A stretch of DNA of 7,539 nt from DATLCI01 sp046714215 (GTDB lineage: Bacteria; Acidobacteriota; Terriglobia; Terriglobales; Acidobacteriaceae), in NCBI GenBank assembly GCA_046714215.1, contig JBKKBM010000184.1, positions 1 to 7,539 of the forward strand, given 5' to 3'. Both the position numbers and the translations under genes were made by a program. This document shows positions 1 through 5,901 of the stretch, in pieces (the first letter of the stretch is position 1; every line of letters begins with the position of its first letter). Under the pieces are notes generated by a model that made no database searches, was not told the origin of the DNA, and saw nothing but the letters and a program-made list of their open reading frames with translations.

Positions 1-173
1 TGGGCCACCGGCAGCGGCGCTTGCCGCGCGCCCAGCAGCGCCAGCAACAATATGCCGGCTCCCGCCAGCATCTGCGCCGCGCGCGTTCCTTTCACCAGGA
101 TCAGGAACTGGTAGACCAGGAATGCGATCAGCGCCACATCCAGCGCCGACCACCAATTGAATTGTGAAAACAA
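1..173 (-). CDS. cdaA: Diadenylate cyclase CdaA, N-terminal part (cut by window edge)
   Basis: Only the N-terminal membrane part is present. The product would make cyclic di-AMP from two ATP at the membrane. Read on the minus strand, the frame gives FNWWSALDVALIAFLVYQF followed by LILVKGTRAAQMLAGAGIL. This matches the start of CdaA/DacA proteins: a first hydrophobic helix, then the hallmark (I/V)(R/K)GT(R/K)A-Q-L-G segment, then a further hydrophobic helix. The catalytic DAC domain (DGA and RHR motifs) lies outside the window. No ATG is available. The TTG at 173 is chosen because it places FSQFNWWSALD just after the start, as in homologues. A CTG at 179, 8 nt after a GGAGG (192-188), or a TTG at 227 are alternatives. 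The gene is 66 bp downstream of the antiporter gene, same strand and same frame, so the two are probably co-transcribed. The family call rests on about 55 residues of recalled similarity. Confidence 0.72.
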   Translation of the reverse strand, partial: MFSQFNWWSALDVALIAFLVYQFLILVKGTRAAQMLAGAGILLLALLGARQAPLPVA

Positions 174-239
174 TGCCAGGGGAAGCGCCTCCGTCAGGGC
201 CGTGCCGAACCCTCTATTGTATGGCAAAGGCGGGCGTTT

Positions 240-1451
240 CTATGGCGTTGCTTCTGCCCGTTCCCCCTTGAGCAGCATCCGCAACCCGATCGGAGCCACG
301 ATCGTCGTCACGGCGGTCATGAACATCACCACGGCGAATCCCGCTTGGTCGATCAGGTTCATGTTCAATCCTACCAGCGCCACGATCAATCCCACCTCAC
401 CGCGCGGCACCATGCCCACGCCGACGATGAGCGCCGTTTTGCGTCCTTCTTTGAGCGCGGGCAATCCGCAACCGATCACCTTCGAGGCGATGGCCAATAT
501 CGAAACCACGATTGCCGCCACCAGGATGTCCGGAGTGAACACCCGCACATCCAGCTTTGCCCCCATGATGAAGAAGAAGACCGGCGCCAGGAAGTCGCGG
601 ATCGCGTCAATGCCTGGTTCCAGGTTCCACTTGTGCCTGTGGTCGGCGATGGCCAGCCCGGCAAAGAATGCGCCGATGATGCCCGCCATGCCGATCTTTT
701 CGGCCAGCACCGAAAGCGCCAGGCATAGCGCCAGCGCCAATATCAGGGGCGCCTGCCGCGTAGACATATTCTCCACCGGCCCCTTCACCCGACTCACCAG
801 ATGCGGCGCGACGAAGATCATGAATAAAGAGAACGCCGTCGCCATCGTCAGCACGATGACGATCTGTCCCCATTGCACTCCCCCCGCCGACGCCATGCCC
901 GCCACCACGGCCAGCAACACCATGCCCAGGATGTCGTCGAAGACCGCGGCGGAAAGGATGATCTGTGCGGCCCGCGTCTTCAGCACATCCATATCGCCCA
1001 TCACTCGCGCAGTGATGCCCACGCTGGTGGCCACCATCGCCGTCGCGATGAAGGTCGATTGCGCCCCGGTGTGTCCCATCAACATCCAATAGCCAAATCC
1101 CAAGACGAAAGGCAGCGCCACCCCGCCTACCGCCACGTTCATGGACCGTCTGCCCACTTTCAGCAACTGCCCGGCGGGAGTCTCTAGTCCCACGCTGAAC
1201 AATAGGAAGATTGCGCCCAGGCCCGCGAGGGAATTGATCGGATGACCACCCTGGATCACCTCCTGCGGCAGCATGCCCAGGGCATACGGCCCCAGTACGA
1301 TGCCCGCCAGGATCTCGCCCAGCACGGCAGGCAACTTCAGCCGCTCAAATATCTCGCCCAGGATCTTCGCCGAGGCAAAGATGACGAGCAGTTGCAACAG
1401 GAATGGATCCGCAGCATGCATTCGTCCCATTAGACCGGAATATCGGAACAT
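240..1451 (-). CDS. CPA2-family cation/proton antiporter (NapA/GerN/Kef type, no RCK domain)
   Basis: Integral membrane antiporter expected to exchange Na+ or K+ for H+ across the inner membrane. The 403-residue protein is almost wholly hydrophobic, with about 12 membrane segments. CPA2 hallmarks are visible: GEIFERLKLPAVLGEILAG near residues 32-50, LLFSVGLE at 83-90, ion-binding pair Asp172-Asp173 in AAVFDDILGM, GIIGAFFAGLAIAD at 257-270, Lys324, and GMVPRGEVGLIVA at 346-358. A DD pair in this position is typical of electrogenic members such as NapA. The length fits the transporter core alone (about 390 residues), with no C-terminal TrkA-N/RCK regulatory domain as in KefB/KefC. The first ATG (1451) is used, but it has no good Shine-Dalgarno. 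ATGs at 1430 and 1421 (MHAADPFLLQLL) are equally plausible, and the last is closest to how homologues begin. It lies just upstream of cdaA. The exact ion cannot be told from sequence. Confidence 0.92.
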   Translation of the reverse strand: MFRYSGLMGRMHAADPFLLQLLVIFASAKILGEIFERLKLPAVLGEILAGIVLGPYALGMLPQEVIQGGHPINSLAGLGAIFLLFSVGLETPAGQLLKVGRRSMNVAVGGVALPFVLGFGYWMLMGHTGAQSTFIATAMVATSVGITARVMGDMDVLKTRAAQIILSAAVFDDILGMVLLAVVAGMASAGGVQWGQIVIVLTMATAFSLFMIFVAPHLVSRVKGPVENMSTRQAPLILALALCLALSVLAEKIGMAGIIGAFFAGLAIADHRHKWNLEPGIDAIRDFLAPVFFFIMGAKLDVRVFTPDILVAAIVVSILAIASKVIGCGLPALKEGRKTALIVGVGMVPRGEVGLIVALVGLNMNLIDQAGFAVVMFMTAVTTIVAPIGLRMLLKGERAEATP

Positions 1452-1538
1452 CCCGCTACAACAATCGACCTACACCTTCTCCGGCCACCAGATCAGCACG
1501 AGATGTTAAATGCTTTGCTGGTCCCCCGGTTTGGCTTC

Positions 1539-1556
1539 CCTTCGTGTCCTTCGTGG
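1539..1556. repeat. Tandem 9-mer CCTTCGTGT / CCTTCGTGG in the divergent spacer
   Basis: Two adjacent 9-nt units differing at the last base lie in the 151-bp spacer between the antiporter and thyX genes. The complement reads CCACGAAGGACACGAAGG, a kind of short repeat that I recall as scattered between genes in Acidobacteria and some other phyla. No function is known to me. It lies just upstream of the possible thyX -10 element. Confidence 0.45.
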
Positions 1557-1582
1557 TGGAACGGTTTTCCTCAGCCACGTCA

Positions 1583-1588
1583 TATAAA
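1583..1588 (+). promoter_or_regulatory. Possible -10 element for the thyX-like gene
   Basis: TATAAA lies 14 nt before the ATG at 1603, in a locally AT-rich patch of GC-rich DNA. The -35 region at the expected distance is poor. If used, transcription would start within about 10 nt of the ATG, giving an almost leaderless mRNA, which agrees with the absence of a Shine-Dalgarno before the start codon. Confidence 0.3.
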
Positions 1589-1602
1589 ATGTCCTTCCCG
1601 AC

Positions 1603-3165
1603 ATGCCTGACCCTAAACCCAACGAAGCCAAAAAGGAAACACCCGTCGTGAATGTCTTTGCCGTGCACGGCGCTGACCCTGAAGTCCAGGCGTACGCCAT
1701 GGCCAAGTATTCGCGCTCCGCCCTCTCCATGCGCGAATCGCTCAAAGAGATCAATGAGCAGAAGGCTGAACAGTTCCTCAATACCTTCTATTTCCAGTAC
1801 GGACACCGCTCCATCGCTGACCTGGCGCACGTCGCCTTCGCGGTGGAGAAGCTCTCGCTCCTTGCCGCCATCGTGCTCGTCGACGAGCAGCGCTGGGACG
1901 GTCAGGAGCGTTCCACCCGCTACCAGAATTTCAAGAAGAGCGGCTTCTACACGCCTGATTTCGGCGATGACACTAAGTCTCGCGAGCTCTACACCGAGAC
2001 CGCGCAGATGCTCTTCACCGAGTACGAGATTTTCTCGGAAGGGATGTTCCGCCATCTCGAAGAGCGCACGCCCAAGCCCGCGGACATGGACCAGGCGCAA
2101 TATGACCGCACGCTGAAGGCCCGCGCTTTCGACATCTCGCGCTACTTCCTGCCGCTGGCCACCAACACATCGCTTGGCCAGATCGTGAACGCGCGTACGC
2201 TGGAGACGCAGATTGCCCGCTTGTTGTCGCACACTCACGGGGAGGTCCGCCAGCTCGGTGAACTGTTGAAGCAGGCCGCCCGCGAGCCCGCTTATAACGT
2301 GACTCACGTGCGCATGAAGGAAGTGCTGGAGCAGGTGCGCACCGTCGACCCCGCTCTCGCCGCCAAGATCGAGCCTGAGCTCATGCGCGATGTTCGCGTC
2401 TCACCCACGCTGGTCAAGTACGCCACCGCCAACGCTTATGAGATGGAGACACGCGCGCAACTGTGCCAGGCGGCGGCGGAGTTGATGAAGGGCGCCGCCA
2501 TCGCGCCGGCCCCGTTGGTAGAACTGCTTGACGACGATCCCCTGGAGATCGAACTCGCCACCACGCTGCTCTACGCTCACTGCCACTATCCGTACCAGCA
2601 ATTACGCGAAGCCGTGGCCGCGCTGACCGACGCCCGTCGCCGCGAGCTCATCGACCTCGGTTTTAACCGCCGCGGCAAGCATGATGAACTGCTGCGCCCG
2701 CTCTGCGCCGGACAGAAGTTTCGCTTCGACGTCCTCATGGACGTCGGCGGATTCCGCGATATGCATCGCCATCGCCGCTGCACTCAGATCGAGCAAGGCT
2801 TCACCGCGCTGCACGGATTCGACGAGCCCGAAGAGATCCGCCCATCCGGCATGAAGGATCGTTACCGCCAGGTGATGGCCCGCGCCGCCGAGGCCGCCGC
2901 CAAAGTCGCCCAGGGTTCCGCGCCAGAAGCCGAGCAAAATTCGCACTACCTGCTACCGCTGGCCTATCGCAAGCGCTGTCTCTTCAATATGGACTTCGCC
3001 GAAGTCGTCTACATCTCGGAGCTGCGCACTACGCCCGCCGGCCACCAGTCGTATCGCAACGTGGCCTACGCGATGTTCGAAGCTGCGGTGAAGAAATATC
3101 CTGCGCTGCGCCAATACTTCCGGGTAACCAATGTGCACGAACCAGTCGACCTGTTGAAACGATGA
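1603..3165 (+). CDS. Two-module ThyX-like protein (flavin-dependent thymidylate synthase family)
   Basis: The 520-residue protein contains two ThyX-like modules in tandem; classic ThyX is 210-250 residues and forms dTMP from dUMP using FAD, NADPH and methylene-folate. Module 1 (about 15-240) has GHRSIADLAHVAFAVE (67-82), matching the ThyX GH-S-E-H segment, then QERSTRY (101-107), the right half of the RHRxxSxNExSxRY signature. It also has YFLPLATNTSLGQIVNAR (181-198), matching the LP...NAR segment. Module 2 (about 265-515) has FRFDVLMDVGGFRDMHRHRR (373-392), giving the left half of the signature (RHR, 389-391) but no SxRY, and ISELRTTPAGHQSYR (471-485), resembling the C-terminal R-A-Q-EIR segment. 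Each module thus keeps a different part of the motif. Start: ATG 1603, no Shine-Dalgarno; downstream ATGs would cut into module 1. It stands alone, convergent with the small receiver-like gene. Family membership is firm; whether it makes dTMP is open, so no thyX symbol is given. Confidence 0.88.
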   Translation: MPDPKPNEAKKETPVVNVFAVHGADPEVQAYAMAKYSRSALSMRESLKEINEQKAEQFLNTFYFQYGHRSIADLAHVAFAVEKLSLLAAIVLVDEQRWDGQERSTRYQNFKKSGFYTPDFGDDTKSRELYTETAQMLFTEYEIFSEGMFRHLEERTPKPADMDQAQYDRTLKARAFDISRYFLPLATNTSLGQIVNARTLETQIARLLSHTHGEVRQLGELLKQAAREPAYNVTHVRMKEVLEQVRTVDPALAAKIEPELMRDVRVSPTLVKYATANAYEMETRAQLCQAAAELMKGAAIAPAPLVELLDDDPLEIELATTLLYAHCHYPYQQLREAVAALTDARRRELIDLGFNRRGKHDELLRPLCAGQKFRFDVLMDVGGFRDMHRHRRCTQIEQGFTALHGFDEPEEIRPSGMKDRYRQVMARAAEAAAKVAQGSAPEAEQNSHYLLPLAYRKRCLFNMDFAEVVYISELRTTPAGHQSYRNVAYAMFEAAVKKYPALRQYFRVTNVHEPVDLLKR

Positions 3166-3173
3166 CCTGCATC

Positions 3174-3205
3174 GAGACGTGTAGAGACGTAACTTGCTAC
3201 GTCTC
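3174..3205. repeat. Palindromic repeat (8-bp stem) between convergent genes, possible bidirectional terminator
   Basis: GAGACGTA (3184-3191), a 6-nt loop and TACGTCTC (3198-3205) form a perfect 8-bp hairpin. Another GAGACGT lies 10 nt upstream at 3174-3180. The element starts 9 nt after the thyX-like stop codon and overlaps the last codons and the TAG (3199-3197) of the opposite receiver-like gene. It may end transcription from both sides, though neither side has a T-run, so factor-independent termination is doubtful. It resembles the GTAGAGACGT...ACGTCTC hairpin repeats I recall between genes in several phyla. Confidence 0.6.
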
Positions 3206-3562
3206 CGGTGAGAGGGTCCCCCGCAAGATCCGGTTCACTTCCCGTACCAACTCCTCGGGATCAGGATTGCGCAGGACGTACTCCACGCCGGGGATCACCG
3301 GACTGATGCGGCAGATCTCCAGGATGGGCAAGTTCGGGCAAAGTTGCCGCAGCACTTCCGCGATCTTCAACTTCTGATCTTCCTCGAACGCATGTCCCAC
3401 CAAGGCGAGGTCAAAGACGGTGCGTCGGCATACGTGATTGAGTTCACGCGTGGTCATGGCGGAGACCACCAGAAAGCCCGCTTGCGTGAGCACTAATTCA
3501 CGCGTCTTGCGCAGGGCTTCGGTGCCGGCCACGGACAGGATCTGTTTCGGCCTATCGGGCAT
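3197..3562 (-). CDS. Degenerate response-regulator receiver-like protein (no phospho-acceptor Asp)
   Basis: Small soluble 121-residue protein with the length and layout of a lone receiver (CheY-like) domain: strand 1 KQILSVAG (6-13), helix 1, strand 2 GFLVVSA, strand 3 FDLALVG (50-56), then PNLPILEI and a final helix DPEELVREVNRIL (101-113). The residues needed for phosphorylation are missing. The acidic pair after strand 1 is Ala12-Gly13, and the phospho-acceptor at the end of strand 3 is Gly56. If it works, it is as an unphosphorylated pseudo-receiver or protein-binding module. Its last residues and TAG stop are encoded within a palindromic repeat, so the C-terminus may have been reshaped by that repeat. 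ATG 3562 has no clear Shine-Dalgarno. It is divergent from the creatininase-family gene. No histidine kinase is nearby. The receiver-fold call rests on pattern recognition only. Confidence 0.72.
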   Translation of the reverse strand: MPDRPKQILSVAGTEALRKTRELVLTQAGFLVVSAMTTRELNHVCRRTVFDLALVGHAFEEDQKLKIAEVLRQLCPNLPILEICRISPVIPGVEYVLRNPDPEELVREVNRILRGTLSPET

Positions 3563-3615
3563 CGTTTAGATGTTGAAAGAATCGGGTGACAGATAAATTA
3601 TCACGCCGCCATCCA

Positions 3616-3645
3616 TTTACAACGCAGCCCGCTTTCCACTAAAGT
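3616..3645 (+). promoter_or_regulatory. Possible promoter of the creatininase-family gene
   Basis: TTTACA (3616-3621) and TAAAGT (3640-3645) match 5/6 and 4/6 of the sigma-70 consensus, with an 18-bp spacer. They lie in the 111-bp divergent spacer and would give a leader of about 20 nt that includes the Shine-Dalgarno at 3663. Confidence 0.32.
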
Positions 3646-3662
3646 CGCTGTCCCAAAGGTTC

Positions 3663-3668
3663 GGAGGA
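3663..3668 (+). promoter_or_regulatory. Shine-Dalgarno GGAGGA deciding a GTG start
   Basis: A strong GGAGGA ends 5 nt before the GTG at 3674 and 14 nt before the next in-frame ATG (3683). This favours the GTG as the start of the creatininase-family gene and adds three residues (MKS) to the signal peptide. Confidence 0.65.
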
Positions 3669-3673
3669 CAACG

Positions 3674-4657
3674 GTGAAAAGCATGCAACGGACAGCCCAG
3701 ATTCTGATGACGCTAGCCCTGCTTTCGGCTGCTTGCGCAGCGCAAATAGTGCAATATGCCGAACTAAATACCCGCCAGATCGCAGCCCTCGACCGTAACC
3801 GGACGGCGATCGTCATCCCCGGCGCGCCGCTGGAGCAGCACGGCCCCTACTTGCCCTCGTATTCCGATGGATACTGGTCAGAGCGCCACGCCCAGGATCT
3901 CGCCGAAGCCATCGCCGCTCGCCCGGGTTGGACGGCGGTCCTGCTGCCGCCCATCCCGCTTTCGTGCCAGGGTGCGGAGGTCATCGGCTTCAAGTACAGC
4001 ACGGCCGGCAGTCTTACGCCGCGGTGTGACACCATCCGCCAGGTCTTCATGGACCTGGGCGATTCGTTCGCCACCCAGGGCTTCAAGTGGATCTTCATCG
4101 TGAACTATCACGGTGGACCCAACAACAACCAGGCGCTCGACGCCGCTGGCGACTACTTCCATGACACCTACGGCGGCCACATGGTGCACCTGTTCGGCAT
4201 CATGGCGGTACGCGGCTGCTGCGACCTGCGGGAAAAGTTCCTCACGCCCGAGCAGATGAAAGCCGACGCGTTCACCGTCCACGCTGACGCCGAAGAGACT
4301 TCGATGGTGCTGGCGCTCAAGCCGGGAACGGTCGCTCCGGATTACCAGTCCGCGCCCGACCAAACGGCCAATAACCCCGCAGAACTGCTCTTGGTTGCTG
4401 GAAAACCCGCATGGCCGGGATACTTCGGCTCGCCGCGCGCGGCCTCGGCGGCGCTGGGTTTCGCGGAGTATCGGGCGATGGTGAAGGCCTCGAGCGAGAT
4501 GGCGTTGAAGATCCTCGACGGCTTCGACTACCGCACCCTGCCGCGCTACTACGACATCATGGCCAAGGACGCTAGCATCGCCCGCGTGATGGCCGCCGAT
4601 CATGACAAGAAGCAGGAAGCCAAGCAGAAGGAGTGGCTGAAGAAGAAAGGGTTTTAA
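3674..4657 (+). CDS. Exported creatininase-family amidohydrolase
   Basis: The 327-residue protein begins with a basic stretch and hydrophobic core, ILMTLALLSAACAA (10-23), giving a type I signal peptide ending near residue 23. A lipoprotein reading around Cys21 is weaker, since Ser is at -3. The mature part follows creatininase-fold metal amidohydrolases: IPGAPLEQHGPYLPSYSD (48-65) supplies metal ligands Glu54, His56 and Asp65; IVNYHGGPNNN (142-152) is the VNGHGGN motif with Gly changed to Tyr and has His146; HADAEETS (203-210) matches the family HAGExETS motif. Relatives act on creatinine, formamides or mycofactocin-type peptides, so the substrate here cannot be named. Export is unusual, as characterised members are mostly cytosolic. 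The C-terminal tail (about 308-327) is rich in Lys, Glu and Gln. It starts at GTG with a good Shine-Dalgarno and has its own likely promoter. The neighbours give no substrate hint. Confidence 0.88.
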   Translation: MKSMQRTAQILMTLALLSAACAAQIVQYAELNTRQIAALDRNRTAIVIPGAPLEQHGPYLPSYSDGYWSERHAQDLAEAIAARPGWTAVLLPPIPLSCQGAEVIGFKYSTAGSLTPRCDTIRQVFMDLGDSFATQGFKWIFIVNYHGGPNNNQALDAAGDYFHDTYGGHMVHLFGIMAVRGCCDLREKFLTPEQMKADAFTVHADAEETSMVLALKPGTVAPDYQSAPDQTANNPAELLLVAGKPAWPGYFGSPRAASAALGFAEYRAMVKASSEMALKILDGFDYRTLPRYYDIMAKDASIARVMAADHDKKQEAKQKEWLKKKGF

Positions 4658-4661
4658 AAGC

Positions 4662-4692
4662 AGTCATCAGCCCTCTGCCGTCAGCCATCAGC
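4662..4692. repeat. Imperfect TCAGCC(A) short tandem repeat
   Basis: Right after the creatininase-family stop codon the sequence runs through TCATCAGCC, CTCTGCCG and TCAGCCATCAGC, about four imperfect copies of a TCAGCCA-like unit. It looks like a low-complexity intergenic repeat with no visible stem and no coding sense. Confidence 0.4.
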
Positions 4693-4703
4693 TAAACCAG
4701 CCT

Positions 4704-4780
4704 GCGGCAGCAAGGCGGCGCTGGCGCAGGCATTTGCCATGCAGGCCGAGTAGCAGCAGCCTTCAGTGTCCCCGCCGGCA
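4704..4780 (+). repeat. Copy 1 of the GGCATTTGCCATGCAGGC repeat family, long form
   Basis: The 18-bp core is at 4729-4746. It is preceded by GCGGCAGCAAGG (4704-4715), which also precedes copy 2. It is followed by CGAGTAGCAGCAGCCTTCA and then CCCCGCCGGCA, a tail partly shared with the copies at 5918, 5982 and (inverted) 6499. The core and left arm are exact; the tail is approximate. Confidence 0.7.
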
Positions 4781-4825
4781 ACCCGCAGAGGAAGACCCAT
4801 TGGTTCTATTCACAATCTCAACCTT

Positions 4826-4862
4826 GTCATCCTGAGCGCCTTTTCTGTGGCGCGAAGGACCT
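4826..4862. repeat. GTCATCCTGAGCG...CGAAGGACCT intergenic repeat with hairpin
   Basis: GCGCC (4836-4840) and GGCGC (4849-4853) pair across an 8-nt loop, flanked by GTCATCCTGA and GAAGGACCT. I recall this pattern (TCATCCTGAGCG...CGAAGGA) as a common dispersed element in Acidobacteria and other soil bacteria. It is non-coding and of unknown function. Confidence 0.5.
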
Positions 4863-4930
4863 TGCGTTTCCGCCGTCAGCCGCAAAGCGAAATCTAACTG
4901 CATCGCTTTCGGAAGGGCGCGGCTTGGTAG

Positions 4931-4949
4931 GTCGGGCTTCAGCCCTGAC
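4931..4949. repeat. Hairpin GTC-GGGCT-TC-AGCCC-T-GAC
   Basis: GGGCT and AGCCC form a perfect stem around TC, extended by GTC/GAC after a one-base bulge. It is of the GGGCTTCAGCCC type often found between genes in GC-rich soil bacteria. There is no T-run after it, so it is not a typical terminator. Confidence 0.5.
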
Positions 4950-4985
4950 TCGCGGAGCAACCATGCCGGAAGCTGCCTTTACTCT

Positions 4986-5025
4986 GCCTGCATGGCAAAT
5001 GCCGCAGCGCCCTCCTTGCTGCCGC
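4986..5025 (-). repeat. Copy 2 of the repeat family, inverted relative to copy 1
   Basis: The 18-bp core is perfect on the minus strand (4986-5003), preceded on that strand by GCGGCAGCAAGG (5025-5014) as in copy 1. On the minus strand it is followed by AGAGTAAAGGCAGC. It ends 14 bp from the methyltransferase stop codon and forms an inverted pair with copy 1. Confidence 0.7.
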
Positions 5026-5038
5026 TGGCTAGGTTTCT

Positions 5039-5893
5039 CTAAAGTCCTCCGGTACCCACCGGCACGCCCACCAGGTAGCTGACGGGCGTCAGCGGTGAAA
5101 AGGGGATACGCACCGTGCCCGCGGTCCAGCGATAGGCATCGCTGCCGTCCGGGTCAAGCCCGCTGACGCGGTTGGCCATGGCGAGCATCTCCGCCGTGGT
5201 GTACGTCCGCATGCAGGAGATGGTCCCATCCCAGGCGGCGATCAGCGGCAGGACCAGGGGCGTGATCGGGATCACGTACGTCCAGAAGAGCGCCGACCAG
5301 CGCACCGGCCGCAGGAACGGCATGAGCAGCAGGATCAGCGGCGCCATGAGCACGATCCCCAATAAGGATGGAATCAGCGCCAGCAGCATCACCGGCCAAG
5401 ATAAACGATACGTGAACTCGAAGATACCGATGCCGGCGCGATGGCGGACCGCGTCGGCGAGGATGGACTGTGCCATCTCCGGCTGAAAGTGATGGAACGA
5501 AGTGAACAGCGTGCGGAAACCGGCGAGATGGGACGGCATCGCTGTCGCATCCACGGGATCCGGACAGGAGCGGATCCGCGGACAGGCTTGGGCGGCGGCG
5601 GCAAATGCCCGGTGATTAGGGAAGAGGTCGGTGAGGACCACGTCCGGCGTGAGGCCGCGGCCTTCGAGTTCACGGGCGAGGGTGAGCCAGGGGCCACCGC
5701 CACCGGAACACAGGTCGATGATGGTGCGTGTCCGCGTCGCTTCCAGCCCGCGCTGCAGATGCGGAGCGATGCGGTTGTAATGCTTTCCCAGGTTGAGCAG
5801 CAGGCGCAGCATGTCCAGACCGGTGTCGCGAAACGGACACCACGCCTGATCGTTGAATTCAAAGAGATGATAGCGACGCATGCCGGCGGCCAT
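5039..5893 (-). CDS. Membrane-attached class I SAM-dependent methyltransferase
   Basis: The 284-residue protein has a Rossmann-type methyltransferase half and a membrane half. The SAM-binding glycine-rich motif is DLCSGGGGPW (60-69), with motif II TDLFPN at 88-93; PDPVDAT (111-117) and the well-preserved FRTLFTSFHHF (126-136) follow. Residues about 163-193 and 202-222 are strongly hydrophobic and likely cross or enter the membrane. The end returns to soluble sequence with RTYTTAEM and YRWTAG. This layout, starting with a FEFNDQAW-type segment, matches a recognisable bacterial family of uncharacterised methyltransferases; the substrate is unknown. The frame is open upstream to 5986, but those residues are translated repeat sequence, so the start is placed at ATG 5893 (MAAGMRRYH) or possibly 5881. 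Neither has a Shine-Dalgarno. The truncated phosphoribosyltransferase gene lies 232 bp upstream on the same strand. Confidence 0.87.
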   Translation of the reverse strand: MAAGMRRYHLFEFNDQAWCPFRDTGLDMLRLLLNLGKHYNRIAPHLQRGLEATRTRTIIDLCSGGGGPWLTLARELEGRGLTPDVVLTDLFPNHRAFAAAAQACPRIRSCPDPVDATAMPSHLAGFRTLFTSFHHFQPEMAQSILADAVRHRAGIGIFEFTYRLSWPVMLLALIPSLLGIVLMAPLILLLMPFLRPVRWSALFWTYVIPITPLVLPLIAAWDGTISCMRTYTTAEMLAMANRVSGLDPDGSDAYRWTAGTVRIPFSPLTPVSYLVGVPVGTGGL

Positions 5894-5901
5894 GGTAACA
5901 G

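Larger units (their letters stand above)
4658..5038. other. Gene-free, repeat-filled gap between convergent genes
   Basis: No convincing coding frame on either strand. The gap holds at least five short repeat types listed separately: a TCAGCCA-like run, two copies of the 18-bp family in opposite orientation, a TCATCCTGAGCG-type element and a GGGCTTCAGCCC hairpin. It lies between the 3' ends of the creatininase-family gene (+) and the methyltransferase gene (-), so it must hold the ends of both transcripts. No classic stem plus T-run terminator was found. Confidence 0.6.

Noticed and set aside
157..1092. Long plus-strand open frame of 311 codons
   Set aside because: It lies antisense to the antiporter gene and its translation has no recognisable features. 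The minus-strand frame has clear membrane segments and CPA2 motifs, so this is a GC-driven shadow.
1456..2307. Minus-strand open frame of 283 codons
   Set aside because: It is antisense to the first half of the ThyX-like gene and runs through the spacer. The opposite strand has conserved ThyX motifs over the same bases.
3878..4603. Minus-strand open frame of 241 codons
   Set aside because: Antisense to the creatininase-family gene, whose metal-binding motifs lie within the same stretch.
4763..4960. Minus-strand 65-codon frame in the creatininase-methyltransferase gap
   Set aside because: It is made of translated intergenic repeats (the TCATCCTGAGCG element and the GGGCTTCAGCCC hairpin), with no Shine-Dalgarno and no family resemblance.
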